64,000 nt of DNA, taken from contig JAWPHD010011482.1 of NCBI GenBank assembly GCA_037043455.1, positions 19,510 to 83,509 on the forward strand, read 5' to 3'. Below, piece after piece: positions 21,886 through 32,833 of this stretch. The notes under the pieces are model-generated. The model worked only from the letters and a program-made list of their open reading frames with translations. It was not told the origin of the DNA and ran no database searches. Position 1 is the stretch's first letter. Each line of letters opens with the position of its first letter. Source of the stretch: Cyrtodaria siliqua (Eukaryota; Mollusca; Bivalvia; Adapedonta; Hiatellidae). A program made the position numbers and the translations under genes.

Positions 21886-22069
21886 GGAAAATAGGAAGTG
21901 AGCCTCGTTCTGATTCTGGAGGTTAATGGGTAACCAATTAGTGGCTCCCTGGAAGGGAATTTGGGGAAGTTTTTTCCACTCGTGGATTAGAGCAAGTTGA
22001 GTAATTGCATTTGTAATGTTGTCGTAAGTATAATAGACCAATATTAAAATTAACTAAATTTAGCATATT
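21886..22069 (-). repeat. DIRS right inverted terminal repeat
   Basis: Complement of the left repeat: 'ggaaaataggaagtgagcc' pairs with the left-side 'ggctcacttcctattttcc'. The unique outer extension 22029-22069 is represented in the ICR. Confidence 0.95.
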
Positions 22070-22394
22070 TGTTTTATTGTTATTATTTTTTTATTTTAAG
22101 AAATAAAAATTACCAGGGTGGCGTAAAAAAAATGGGGGCGGGCGGGGATGAGAATCTAGCAATTAATTTATTAAGGCCTTACTACTGTATTTTTGGCCGA
22201 GGCTTTAGTGCTACAGACATTGCTCAGCGTGCGATCGCTTCCTGGTGGAGGTATGCTAGTCTGATGAGAATTTTTATCTTTCATCTCATCTCCCTCTAAG
22301 GTTGTTGCCCCAATACTTTTGTTAATGAAACCTAAAACTCCATTTCATTTCAGTTCCCAGCACAACTTTTGTCTGTGTTGTCATATTTTTCCAC

Positions 22395-22570
22395 AAATCA
22401 GCTGTAATCGGACCGGAAAAATTACACATGCATATTTAGGCACTCAGCGGGTTTGAACTCGGAACCCCTCGCATGTGAAGCGGACTCTCTACCGATATTG
22501 CCATAAAAGCTAGCTGCTGCAGCAAGACAATAGTAACGCGCTTTTAAACTTATCTATTTACATTACCCCA
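22395..22570 (-). mobile_element. SINE family B copy (tRNA-Val-like), minus strand
   Basis: The minus strand carries 'agctagcttttatggcaata' with A box TGGCAATATCGGTAGAG, an anticodon-like CAC in 'gcttcacatgcgagggg', and B box GTTCCGAGTTCAAACCC. Copies also lie at 39.3, 39.6 and 51.4 kb. The acceptor stem is not intact, so this is not a tRNA gene. Confidence 0.75.
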
Positions 22571-23849
22571 CAAACGAGTCCTATTTACAGAAGTATGCAT
22601 GCAAACATTAGTTTTCAATGACTGCATGTTTCTAATTTGGTACCTTAGTAACATCACATGACTGGGAACTCCCACTGAATGACAGTTCCGGAAGAATATA
22701 TTGTGTTTCTTGTGATAATCAAAAGTCAGGAAACAACGTTAATTTATTTAAAGGGACACACTTATAGTTATCATCAAGCATTAAAATTAGTGTCTCGATT
22801 TATCAATCCAGTATCTCGTTTTTTTTGTCTCATATTTTATCAAAGGTTTAAACATATATTACCTGTGCAATATAATCACTGCAGATGGTGCTGCGGGGTA
22901 TTATTGGATTATCATTGTATTGTGATACAGATCTCAAAATAATATGTATCATGATATTTTTTTAGCATACCGGTTCATACCGGTTTTCTTTCTACACATG
23001 TGTTTTAATTATGAAAGTAAATCATAATCTGCGACTTAGATCTATTTTAACTTTAACTTTGTATGGTTCCCATGTTTGTAATAAAATCGTAAATACACGT
23101 ATTAGGAAGTCGGTACCATTATAGTTAAAAACAGATGCACTTCCAACAATATCTGATGTTCGCTTATCATAATGTGCGCATATGTAGTGCTGGGTACCAT
23201 GTACTCAGACGAACAAAGCCGACTCATTAAATGGTTGAGAAATGTTGAAAACAAAAGAGCAAAATCGTGTGTTTGGGATCACTTTGGGCTTAAAAAGTTT
23301 AAAAAGGGCGCTATAATAGTAGTCTAATCTAGATCTAGGGAATTCTTCATTTTGGAAAATATGATTTGCCGCGAAGTCGGTAATAGGAACCGCCATATAA
23401 CTGTCGTGACTCCGTATACATAATCCGGGAAATTCGAATTTTAGGTTATAATAGCGTAAATGAGTCTCCATTGCCCTTCCATGTTGACAACCTGTTAAAA
23501 ACTCAAACCTGGTTAGAATTCTGGGAAACTTACTTTATCATGCAAATAAACATGTCCGCTATTAAACATCAACAAGGAAATAGGGGGTTTAATATCTTTT
23601 AAGAAACATTTCTTCAGTTGTATACCAACACTGGGTCAAAGATATTTTTACCCCTTGCAATTTCGTACCCTGTCTACTTTCACTTCTGAAATTTATATCA
23701 AAAATTGCCAAAAACATGATGAGCTCCCTTTTCAAATATCAACAACATGTCCAGAATACAGTTACAGCCAAAAAATAACAGGAAATTGCACTTAAAAAAG
23801 GTTTTAAAGAAAAAAAAGATTAGCACTCTTTAATACAGAACTACTTTCG
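22571..23849. other. Unannotated DNA
   Basis: A 'ttaaagggacacac' phrase near 22750 resembles the TIR of the TTAA-flanked MITEs at 54-56 kb, but no second end was found. An 88-codon minus-strand frame at 23205-23471 has no supporting features. Confidence 0.4.
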
Positions 23850-23899
23850 ACTGCACCATGCAGGCAATGCACCATGCAGGCAACTGCACCATGCAGGCA
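23850..23899 (+). repeat. Short tandem repeat, about 17 bp x 3
   Basis: 'gcaccatgcaggcaa' occurs three times in succession with 2-3 bp links. Confidence 0.85.
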
Positions 23900-24675
23900 A
23901 GCACATCCGGCTGATTTAGTGGAATTAAACCTTTACCACATCTGGCCGCTTTTCCAAAACAAAAGTAAAATTGTCTTCTGCTTCGATTTTTTCTAAAGTT
24001 ATTTAATAATTATGCATTAAAATGACTGCAATTAGAAAAAGTTGCACCTTTTACCTGTGCAGTTTCGACTCGGCAAACTCAGAGTTTGTCTATGCGAAGT
24101 ATCGTGGCGTAATTACGCCAAGAGCTTTTCGCGTAGCTGATTCCCACACTGAGTAGTTTTATCATCCAAACTCCGCGTAAGTACGAGATTTGTACATTCC
24201 TCACTCGGCGTGAAAGAGTAAAGTGTGGGTTTCGCGTGAGCTGTACTGTACATATTTTTTTAAGGAATAGAAGCGTTTTGATCCCGGTTTAAATATTTCA
24301 TATTCAGTACAAATATATATCATAATAATTTATTTCAACAACATGGCTTATATCAGAGATGTAATCATTTATCCCTGATTTAGAATATTTAATTATCCTA
24401 GCTGGATTATCTCTGCATTATAATAAGCGACTTCGAACACAAACTATAATATAGCTATCATATTAGACTGAATACACAATGGTTTAACCAGAATGACTAA
24501 AGCGATCTACTATGGTCCAACTAACGGCTAGGTGATGGTTGCTCTGGTTCAAACATGGCAGACAAAAGATAAATATTTGCAAATTTAAAAGAAATTTGAA
24601 AACAAATTTGCAGTGTCTTGACCATTTGAAGACTTTCAATTGATTTATAACATGATTTGTGTATTTACCTAATTA
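23900..24675. other. Unannotated; CpG-richer patch at 24065-24240
   Basis: The patch contains the palindrome TGGCGTAATTACGCCA and several 'cgcgt' motifs, unlike its AT-rich surroundings. No ORF or family was recognised. Confidence 0.35.
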
Positions 24676-25304
24676 GGCCAAAGTTTCCTACTGCATGCTC
24701 TAAAAAAATAGGGTAGGTCTTTAGACCTTTTTTATTTTCTTGAGCAAGATATTGTGAGATTCTATTTATAACATAAAACCCCATACAAGTTGATGAGACA
24801 ACCTGAAAGTTTCTCTGTGATGTTGTCAGTTTACCTCGATATAAGACCGCCCCAGTTAAATTATGCGTTCCTGTTACAAATAATAGGACACTTTAAACCA
24901 GAAGACCATTTTTAACATGCATTTTACTAATTAGTTTAAAAAAAATTAAGTATACACTACATAATCCAATTGGGTAGTATTGCTTACATGAAAGAAAAAC
25001 ATTCAACTCTGAACTGTCACATAACATTCCAGGCAAATCATATTGCTTACCTAAATATTTTTACACATTTGCTGTGTAATTCGATAATAATTTGCATAGT
25101 TTAACCACCAGTGCCCTGTGAATTACAGAAAATATAGAATGGTGTTATGTTTCACTTCCATGATGTAAGCTATGTGATAAATCATTATTCAGAACAAATT
25201 AAAAAAAAAAAAGAGTTCATTTTGGCATAAAATGTTTTAGGGTCGGCCCCTTAAAAATATGGTCGGTCGGGCCACTGGAAACGCATCTATTTTTCTTTTT
25301 GGTC
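24676..25304. mobile_element. Long GGCC-type MITE with TTA target duplication
   Basis: The ends are GGCCAAAG and the complement of TTTTTGGTC. TTA lies at 24673-24675 and 25305-25307. Subterminal family motifs 'aaaaatagggtaggtctt' and 'ttttagggtcggcccctt' are present. At 629 bp it is about twice its relatives, so it probably holds extra sequence. Confidence 0.65.
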
Positions 25305-25309
25305 TTACT

Positions 25310-27745
25310 TCATGACTTAATAGGATTATAAAAACAGGTTACTTAAACTTACTGCTACTTCAGAAATGCAATGCTGCTGCTACGATAAAATAGGCATGAT
25401 TTAAATTAATAGCAATGTTACCTGTCTTTAATTCTAACCTCCGTTTTGAGTTGACTAGTGTAAGCAACTTAAGAAATGTGGAGACTGGAACTGATGAATA
25501 TTTCGTCGAAAGTAGGTCACAGCGACCCAAAATTTTGCACATGATGTTAGATGCACATAAGGAACATTCTTAAATCCTTAAAGAAAGAAGCAAGATACGC
25601 ATGTGAAGACCAGATCATGAGTAACTGTTATTTCGTCAAAAGTTTTGCACATGATGCTTGATGTATATTATAATTAACATTCTGACGGAGTTTGGTGAAA
25701 ATCCTGTGAGAAAGAATCAAGAGCCGCATATCGTAGGGGAGACTGGACATGACCTATATTTAGTTCAAAATAGGCCACAGCAACCCAAAATTGTGTATGT
25801 GATGTTGGGTCCATACACTGGCGTTCCAGTGGAGTTTGGAGAAAATCCTGCAAGTAACGAAGAAGATATTAAGAAATGAAATCGGATGCACAAACTATGA
25901 CTAACAAACTGACACACATACATCCAGATGACACTGTGATAACTAACTGTGTATCATGCATGTTTTACTTGCCGTATCAGTCTTGGCGGAATATGATATG
26001 CCATTTTTTTTAGCAAAACATCAGTAACACATTCTGATGTCACTTGCTAATTCTCACAGGTTAAAAGTAACAAATTAAAGTAAAATCAACAAATATAATC
26101 TAAAAAATATTGATGCCATTATGGCCTTTTTCTGGGCTTCCCGAGGGGCCAATATTAGGCCTCATTCCCAATACCAAATATAGTTATTTTTTCCCAATTT
26201 CAAAAAAAGTTATCCCAATTCAGTTTTTTTCAGTCTCAATCAGATTGGTCCGCCTATCGAAAATAGCAGCTGGAGAATAGCACACATAGACATTTAGATA
26301 TTTCGTATACTATCATAGAATAACATGTATGGTTCTGGTGCGCTATATTCGTAGCGAGTGTAATGAAGGTAAACAGACAACAAACATGTCACATAATAGT
26401 AAATATTATCGCAACAAAATCAGGAAAAAAAGACGCTTACGGCTCAAAAGATTAAAAACAAAAAAGGCTTGTATTTTGCTGCAATATATTTTGTTCTGAA
26501 AATTCCCAAATCCTGTATTTTGTCGATAAAAACTTCCCAATTTTGCAATTTCTCCGGCGAAAATTTCCCAATTTCTGCAGGGGCACTTTTTCCAAAATAC
26601 CAAGAAAAATGCCTGGCCATATACATGTTTTAAAGTCTCATAAAATCTCTCAAACTTCCATACAGCCCTGTGAGGGGTGATTCCAACTAACAATTGCCCC
26701 CAGGCCTTGATTCTGAATCTGCCTTGAGTATAGCATAGCGAAGAAGTCAGAAGCTAATCGGATGATCTAATAATTGTTACTGCCAGTCGATCTATGGCCA
26801 GACTATCACGTACACTTAAATAAGTCAAATACAAAAAAGCCTACTCAGCATTTTAAAAAAGGCATCATTAAATATAATATGTATTGAAACGATGTCATAC
26901 AGTCGGTACAAACTTTTGCAAGGCACTAATTAAACATACACTTCATTACCTCTCAGTTGTTCAATAGTTTTATAAGTCAAAAAAACTTTCATACATTTGA
27001 AAAAGGCTATTTGATCATATTTACATACCAGGTCTGTCATAATAGGCATAAGTAGTAATGCTTTAAAAACTTCTGGATGTCAGTACTGCATAAAAGTTGA
27101 ACAGATGTATGTAAATATTAATGATTGCCTTGGTGGATCACAGACAGTTCTCAAAAAACAATTTCACCTAGAGGGAAAAAACATGGGTTGTGCAACTCTG
27201 ATTCACTAATTGACTGCTATACATTATTTTAAAACTGTCTGGGTTTTTTTTTGTTTTTTTTTTAATGAATACAGGGGAGATAACCTTGAAATCTGAAATG
27301 ACATCACCAGTCAAACATGTTAACATGATTTTAGTCCCTTGATGCACATGACATAATTAGAAATAATTTTGCAACATTATTCAAAATCATTTCATTCCAA
27401 TTCATTAAATCTAATGATCAATAACATATATTTTCATTTAAATATATAAAAATCAATTATGGTACAGTACATGTACAGAATGGCAGTTATATATAAGCTA
27501 TGAAGTGAGGAGAACACGACTCATTCTTATAATGGAACTTTCTAAAGTAAACTCATCGAAATGTAGAGGAATATTAAATTGACAAATTGATGGGTGAGCC
27601 TGAAACTATAAAAGCAAGATACAATAGTTTTGCTTTGGTCCCCGCAAAATGTTCTTCGAAATTTACTTTATTTGTATTACTCGACAAAATTTGTTATATG
27701 CCCATACTGGCTGGGGCAGTTATCAATGTGATAAAAACACATTAT
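25310..27745. other. Unannotated; weak internal duplications
   Basis: 'aggtcacagcgacccaaaat' (25515) and 'aggccacagcaacccaaaat' (25770) mark a degenerate duplication at 25500-25880. 26140-26700 has recurring 'ttcccaattt' phrases, probably a decayed repeat. No exon supported. Confidence 0.4.
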
Positions 27746-27751
27746 GCCTAC

Positions 27752-27862
27752 CTGCTGTTCTGACACCCATTTATTGAGGGAGTCCACCCAGACAAGCTTT
27801 CTCTTGGAACGGTCTGTGACGGCATACTCTTCATCGAACTCATCGCCACTGTCTCCACCTTG
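27752..27862 (-). CDS. Internal exon of the long minus-strand host gene
   Basis: A 111-nt exon on the minus strand is bounded by acceptor AATTTCAG (AG at 27864-27863) and donor CAG|GTAGGC (GT at 27751-27750). It is open throughout in phase 0. Its 37 codons begin QGGDSGDEFDEEYAVTDRSK and end WVDSLNKWVSEQQ. The codon composition is balanced and CpG-containing, unlike the AT-rich flanks. The acidic patch followed by a basic patch and a Trp-rich amphipathic stretch suggests a structured segment. The protein family is not recognised. The neighbouring candidate exons at 38900-39052 and 53245-53469 also begin and end in phase 0, consistent with one transcript. Confidence 0.7.
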
Positions 27863-27924
27863 CTGAAATTACACACCACAATGCTCACAAGAATTTTAAA
27901 TAGTCCTGAGGACCTTTATTTGCA

Positions 27925-28190
27925 TTCAGGCAGTTCATATTTTAGCAGTTCTCATAAACTACTTAGGAACTGCTTCTGAAAGAGCCTAATCAGTTTACTA
28001 ACAACAGGTTAGCAGTTTTTACAGCAGTTTCTTACCAGTTCAATGTTTCACGACTGGAAAGATCGATGCACTTGCAGTTATACTGGACTGTTTAGACTCC
28101 AGGCAATTCTCATAATACAAAAACTAACATACGTGTAAGCAGTTTTCATAGCAGTTTCTTACCAGTTCAAAGTTTCATATATTTTTTATA
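27925..28190 (+). repeat. Degenerate 'cagtt' repeat, copy 1
   Basis: It has recurring 'agcagtttcttaccagttc' and 'aggaactgcttctg' phrases. The same low-complexity theme appears at 29.8-30.4 kb, where the Harbinger element inserted. Confidence 0.6.
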
Positions 28191-28595
28191 ACAACGTGTG
28201 AATATTACGTGACGCAGTGTATTAGCCAGCCAACCGTGCAGCCGTCTTTTGCACGGCCGTTTTTGAAAAATCGCGGCCAATATTTGAGGGAGTGGGTGGG
28301 GTTAAAAAAAATAATTAAAAAAAAGTTTTTTTTTTGCTCAACAACACTTCCAAACTCTTACTTTCTCAATATTATTATGTTTTGTATACATTTATAGAAG
28401 AAATATGACATAAAATGTATTTTTTTCACCTTTATCTGTAAAAAAAAATTACCCCAGAGACACCCACTTGGCGTAACGCGTGTTAGCAACTTATTTTGCA
28501 CACCCTGTTTCCATATTTGCACACCCAGTTCTTGAATTTCTGCCTAATACACTGACGTGACGTCACAGGTTAGAATAGAGGACCTTACATGAGTA
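28191..28595. other. Unannotated; contains a TGACGTCA site near 28558
   Basis: The perfect CRE-type palindrome in 'gacgtgacgtcacagg' stands alone. No gene start is seen next to it. Confidence 0.4.
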
Positions 28596-28708
28596 CTCAT
28601 TCATTATTGAATTTATTAAACGAGTTGGCAAAATGATATAATGCGAGGCTCTTGCCGAGCATTATATCATTTTTGCTAACCAGTTTAATAAATTCAATAA
28701 TGAATGAG
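28596..28708. repeat. Near-perfect 113-bp palindrome
   Basis: Arms 'ctcattcattattgaattta' and its complement continue through 'aatgatataatgc' / 'gcattatatcatt', around a small GC-rich loop 'gaggctcttgccga'. It is probably a foldback MITE. Confidence 0.85.
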
Positions 28709-29815
28709 AACGAATGTTAGATTCTATTTATCACATAACTCACATATCGACTTTATTGCATTTTGCCTGTTGCTTTAACACGCGAAACCGACAAAAACCG
28801 TGGGAATTGGATCATTATAAGTCATTATCGATTTTTGTTTGACAGCGTGTTCTAGGCTTATTTGCATACTTATATAACTAGTGGTATATCGAAAATATAG
28901 AATGGTGTTATTCCACTCCCACACCGTAAGTAATCTGATAAAGACCGTTACATGATGGGCGCGATTACAACCAGCAGAAGAAACATTATAAGTATTTTAG
29001 AGCATATGTCCTGGGTATAAACAACGTAATAAGTAGATATATGTTCTTCCACTTCCTTTTTAGATGGAAGAAATCGTATGCTGAAAACGATGTCATCAGT
29101 TCTCGCGAATGTACGGCGATCATATATGCAGACATTTAGCGATAGAAAACAGCTCATTACAATTAATTACATGCATACTTTTATGATTTAAACAATCTGT
29201 GTAAACTGTTTGGTTTATAAGCATAAAATCTAGAGGTTTTAGGATGGCGACTTGAGTTGCTTTGAAAAGCAGACAGCGGTTTCCGGCCCGTTTCCGGTCA
29301 AAACAAAACAGATTCTGAATGAGGTACTTTCTAAAACAAAGAAGTGTATCCATATAGTCATGTTTTAATCAGGATTTTCAATCATCCTTATATGGACCTC
29401 AAGTTTGTTCAAATGGTGCACCTGGAATCACAAATGCCCCCGCCTGATAATTTCTGATATTTTGCATGTATCTTAATTGTGTTATGGTCCTCTGCTAAGT
29501 TTGTTCATATTGGTTACCCTCCATGGGGTAATAAATGGCAGGGCCTTTTGGGTGGCACGTTTTACAGAGTTATGTAGGGAAAACTATTAATTTGCAATAT
29601 TGAATTAATTTAGCATGTAATTAAATGACACATTTGACTACAATATGTCATATTTTGCCTGCCTTGTCTATTTTTATTGCTTTCTATTTCTATTAATTTT
29701 AATATGAATTTCCAATTATTAAGTCAATGGCGGATTTAAAAAAATTTACTAATATACCTTAATTATTTCTTTTTATCATTTTAGCTACATTTGGGCTTGA
29801 ATTAATTTTCACATA
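28709..29815. other. Unannotated DNA
   Basis: No supported exon or repeat boundary. Short minus-strand frames at 28948-29353 lack splice or start support. Confidence 0.4.
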
Positions 29816-30165
29816 TATATGTAACAGGGTGGAGTCTCTTCCTTAAAAGGGCAATACAAGCAGGTTTTAGCCAGTTTCTTAGCAGTTTGCATGAATATGC
29901 ATGTAACAGGGTGGAGTCTTCCTTAAAAGGGCAATACAAGCAGGTTTTAGCCAGTTTTTTAGCAGTTTGCATGAATATGCATGTAACAGGGTGGAGTCTT
30001 CCTTAAAATGGCAATACAAGCAGGTTATGCATGTAACAGGGTCAACCTTAAAATGGCATTACAAGCAGGTTTTAGCCAGTTTTTTAGCAGTTTGCATGAA
30101 TATGCATGTAACAGGGTGGAGTCTTCCTTAAAAGGGCAATACAAGCAGGTTTTAGCCAGTTAAAC
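29816..30165 (+). repeat. Tandem repeat, about 80-bp unit, 4-5 copies
   Basis: 'gtaacagggtggagtcttcc' recurs at 29821, 29903, 29983 and 30108, with a truncated unit at 30033. Units also contain 'ggcaatacaagcaggtttta' and 'ttagcagtttgcatgaatat'. Confidence 0.9.
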
Positions 30166-30399
30166 TCAGCAGTTTTAGCATGATGGAATGACATATTAGC
30201 AGTTTATAAGCAGTTCACCTAATTTAAATAATTCGTGAAAATAACTGCTAAGGAACTGCTCCAAAACTGCTATGGAACTGCTTCAAGAAACTACTAGAGT
30301 GAACAGAACTGCTAAGAAACTGCTTATTTTCTCTCATCAAGATAAAATAAATGCTATGTAACTGCTAACATATAAGAACTGGGAAGGCTAAGAAACTGC
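30166..30399 (+). repeat. Degenerate 'aactgctaag' repeat; Harbinger target
   Basis: Many 'aactgctaagaaactgct' phrases. The Harbinger element lies between 'gaaactgctaa' (left) and 'taaggaactgcc' (right). Joining these across the 3-bp duplication gives back a repeat phrase like that at about 30243-30262. Confidence 0.8.
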
Positions 30400-30402
30400 T
30401 AA

Positions 30403-30445
30403 TACCCCCGTCACACCGGACTGGCGTCCTTACTGCGTTCTTACG
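30403..30445 (+). repeat. Harbinger left terminal inverted repeat
   Basis: TACCCCCGTCACACCGGACT continues to 'ttactgcgttcttac'. It is the complement of 34808-34850 with two differences. Confidence 0.95.
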
Positions 30446-30995
30446 GCGACCCAGGACGTGGTAGGGACGCCATGGACGGCGTAGGGTCGTGGTGAGAATG
30501 CAGGAAGATGCCGTTGGGACCCCAAGGACGCCGAAGGTCGCAGAGTGACGGCGACTACTTTGGACATGTTCAAAGTAAACGCCGAGGTTCGGCGTCCTGG
30601 CTCAGGACGCCATGGAATCGCCCTGAGGTCGCCATGGTCGCCGTAGCAACGTGGTAGGAACTGGAAGGACGCCCAAGGGATGCAGTACAGACGTGGTAGT
30701 GTCGCCGTGGAAACGCTGAGAAATTGACCGGGGATCAGATGGCGACCTTTCTGCGTCTTTACCACATCTATGCGGTTCTTACCAAGACCCCACCACGTCT
30801 ATGGCGTCCTTACTGCGATTTCAGGGCGGATTTTTCGGGAGTCCAGCTCTTGTCCGCGACCTTACGACGTCCTCAATGCGTCCCTATGGCGTTCATGGTG
30901 TTTCTACGGGGTTCCTACTACAACCATGGCATTTCTACAGAGTTTTCACTGCGTTCCTAGCGCGTTCCTAGTGCGACCATGGTTTTCGTGGGCGA
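30446..30995. repeat. Left subterminal GGACGCC/GGTCGC motif array
   Basis: Dozens of degenerate 7-12 bp motifs on the theme 'ggacgcc', 'ggtcgccgt' and 'cgacctt' occur in both orientations. They match those at 34500-34807. Subterminal arrays are typical binding sites for transposase or its Myb-like partner; that role is inferred here. Confidence 0.75.
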
Positions 30996-31000
30996 TCAGC

Positions 31001-31008
31001 TATAAAAC
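31001..31008 (+). promoter_or_regulatory. TATA box of the transposase gene
   Basis: TATAAAAC lies 74 bp before the transposase ATG, just inside the subterminal array. A mirror-image TATAAAA serves the other gene. Confidence 0.7.
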
Positions 31009-31081
31009 CCAGTGTTTCAACTTATCTTCATCAGTGTATCTCTCAACGCCATCAAGACTGTATGTTATACTCATCATCATC

Positions 31082-32371
31082 ATGGCAGAAGATATGAAGA
31101 ACTTACTCGTACTACAACATATGCTTATTGTCCAGCAGCAGCAGGCAAATGATCATGCCATAGCTGTAAGCCTGATCAGACGGCGAAGAAGGAGGGCGAG
31201 GCGAAGACGATGCTGGGTTAGACCATGGCTCGGTGATGCCCGAAGAGAACAGTTTGGCCACTTCAACCGCCTCATGCCTGAGTTGAGGCAGGAAGATCCT
31301 GCATCGTTCCAGAACTTCCTCAGGGTTCCGCCAGAAATGTTCGATGAGCTGCTCACCAGGCTTGGCCCACGAATCACCAAGCAGGATACAAACTACAGGA
31401 AAGCCATCGACCCAGGGACGAAGCTGGCAGCCACTTTACGCCACCTAGCGTCTGGTGACATGTACGCCAGTATGAAATTAGACTTCCTACTACCAGCGAA
31501 TACCTTGTCTCTCGTAGTAAAGGATGTTTGCCAGGCCATAGTAGACGAATACAAGGATGCGGTGATTAAGTGCCCTACCACTCCTGGAGAATGGACTACA
31601 GTAGCTGAGAACTTCGAGCGCCGCTGGAACGTCCCTCACGCTTGTGGTGCGCTTGACGGAAAGCACATTGCCATAAGAAAGCCAGCCAACAGTGGGAGCC
31701 TGTACCACAACTACAAGGGATTCTTCTCCATTGTGTTAATGGGACTAGAAGACGCTGACTACAAGTTCTTGTGGATCGACGTTGGGAGAGATGGCTACAT
31801 GTCAGATGCCATGATCTACAACGACTCTGAACTTAAACAGTGCCTCTCTGACTGTTCCATAGGCTTTCCAGCTCCTGCAGCACTGCCGCACGACAATCAC
31901 GTTACGCCATACTTCCTCCTTGGCGACGATGCCTTTGGCCTCCGGACCTACATGAAGCCCTATGCAGCGCGCAACCTGACGAAGGAACATCGAATCTACA
32001 ACTACCGCATCTCCCGCGGCAGAAGAATAGTCGAAAATGCCTTTGGCATTCTGGCGCAGCATTGGCAGGTTCTGCTGGGGACTATGCAGCAAGAGCCTGA
32101 TACAGCAAGGCTCATTGTGGAGGCCTGTGTCTGCCTCCACAACATGATGAGAATGTGCTTGCCAACCCTGCAGAACGCAGCTCTTGACCACGAGGACATG
32201 AACCACAAAGTTGTCCTGGGTTCGTGGCCTAACAACGCGAACATGTACGACGTGGACCGGGCTAGAGGCCCAAACAAAGACATCACTGCTGCGAAGAAGC
32301 AACATGAATATCTGAAGTTGTACTTTAACTCAGAGGTGGGATCAGTCCCATGGCAGGACAATATGATATAA
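31082..32371 (+). CDS. Harbinger DDE transposase (HARBI1-like nuclease)
   Basis: A 429-residue intact protein. The frame is open further upstream, but the ATG at 31082 (MAEDMKNLLV) follows the TATA box and matches the usual length. A basic stretch RRRRRRARRRR at 33-43 may be a nuclear signal. Residues about 100-150 form the helix-turn-helix region (KLAATLRHLASGD). The DDE nuclease follows: first Asp in GALDGKHI (D192), second in LLGDDAFGL (D282), Glu in RRIVENAFG (E318). The Harbinger hallmark CVCLHNMMR is at about 350-357. It cuts and joins the TACCCCC ends at TWA-like targets, and in this superfamily needs the Myb/MADF partner encoded next door. An AATAAA at 32405 ends the gene. Confidence 0.93.
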   Translation: MAEDMKNLLVLQHMLIVQQQQANDHAIAVSLIRRRRRRARRRRCWVRPWLGDARREQFGHFNRLMPELRQEDPASFQNFLRVPPEMFDELLTRLGPRITKQDTNYRKAIDPGTKLAATLRHLASGDMYASMKLDFLLPANTLSLVVKDVCQAIVDEYKDAVIKCPTTPGEWTTVAENFERRWNVPHACGALDGKHIAIRKPANSGSLYHNYKGFFSIVLMGLEDADYKFLWIDVGRDGYMSDAMIYNDSELKQCLSDCSIGFPAPAALPHDNHVTPYFLLGDDAFGLRTYMKPYAARNLTKEHRIYNYRISRGRRIVENAFGILAQHWQVLLGTMQQEPDTARLIVEACVCLHNMMRMCLPTLQNAALDHEDMNHKVVLGSWPNNANMYDVDRARGPNKDITAAKKQHEYLKLYFNSEVGSVPWQDNMI

Positions 32372-32404
32372 ACATTGTCATTTAAATAGTGTACGTGGCA
32401 TTTA

Positions 32405-32410
32405 AATAAA
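32405..32410 (+). terminator. Poly(A) signal of the transposase gene
   Basis: AATAAA lies 34 nt after the stop. Confidence 0.65.
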
Positions 32411-32487
32411 AATGTTTATTAAAAAGGTGTTGTTTGTTTTTTGCGTAGAACATAAATTATGTTATAACCAAAAATATCTTTAAAAAA

Positions 32488-32543
32488 GATAATCGGCGTG
32501 TAAATAGATATTGAGACCAATTTTTATTTACACGCCGATTATC
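32488..32543. repeat. Hairpin between the convergent Harbinger genes
   Basis: Perfect 19-bp arms, GATAATCGGCGTGTAAATA and its complement, with an 18-nt loop. Confidence 0.9.
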
Positions 32544-32612
32544 GTTTTTAATAAAAACATATTCCTTTTTATACTTAGATAATTAGATACATAAAAGCCA
32601 TTCGAGGTGTGA

Positions 32613-32784
32613 TATTTTAAGGTTAGGCATGGGTAATGGTTCCGCTACGTTTCGGACCTCATGACCTTTCACGAAGTTAACCAAGGTATCCTAATGAAAT
32701 CATTAGGATACCTAGGTTAACTTCGTGAACGGTGATGAGGTCCAAAATGTAGCGGAACCATTACCCATGCCTAACCTTAAAATA
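32613..32784. repeat. Long palindrome (about 80-bp arms) between the Harbinger genes
   Basis: It starts TATTTTAAGGTTAGGCATGG and ends with the complement. The centre is 'cctaatgaaatcattagg'. A few mismatches and small gaps occur ('acctttcacgaag' against 'cttcgtgaacggt'). It is either a nested foldback MITE or part of the transposon. Confidence 0.9.
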
Positions 32785-32827
32785 GAAAATAAGAATTAAG
32801 AAACATTATTTTAAAGGGAATTAAAAC

Positions 32828-32833
32828 TTTATT
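32828..32833 (-). terminator. Poly(A) signal of the MADF/Myb-like gene
   Basis: AATAAA on the minus strand, about 190 nt after its stop. Confidence 0.6.

Larger units (their letters stand above)
15609..22069 (+). mobile_element. Complete DIRS-type tyrosine-recombinase retrotransposon
   Basis: All structural parts of a DIRS element are present in order: left inverted terminal repeat, SR-rich gag-like ORF, RT/RNase H/methyltransferase-like ORF, overlapping tyrosine recombinase ORF, internal complementary region (ICR), and right inverted terminal repeat. The boundaries come from the ICR. Its first part is the exact complement of 15609-15646, and its second part complements 22014-22069 with one mismatch. 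The two parts share AAT at the junction. DIRS elements replicate through RT and integrate by recombinase, so no target duplication is expected and none is seen. The only obvious lesion is a one-base frameshift in the recombinase near 20341, which makes this copy a recent, probably non-autonomous one, unless the frameshift is an assembly error. Confidence 0.95.

Noticed and set aside
15609..22069. Endogenous retrovirus or pararetrovirus
   Set aside because: No LTRs, protease, integrase or envelope; inverted repeats, an internal complementary region and a tyrosine recombinase identify DIRS.
25658..25879. 73-codon ORF with a duplicated EFGENP motif
   Set aside because: It lies in a degenerate duplicated repeat ('gtttggagaaaatcctg'); no start, splice or family support.
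31802..32361. Minus-strand ORFs opposite the Harbinger transposase
   Set aside because: Antisense shadows of a gene with intact DDE motifs; no motifs of their own.
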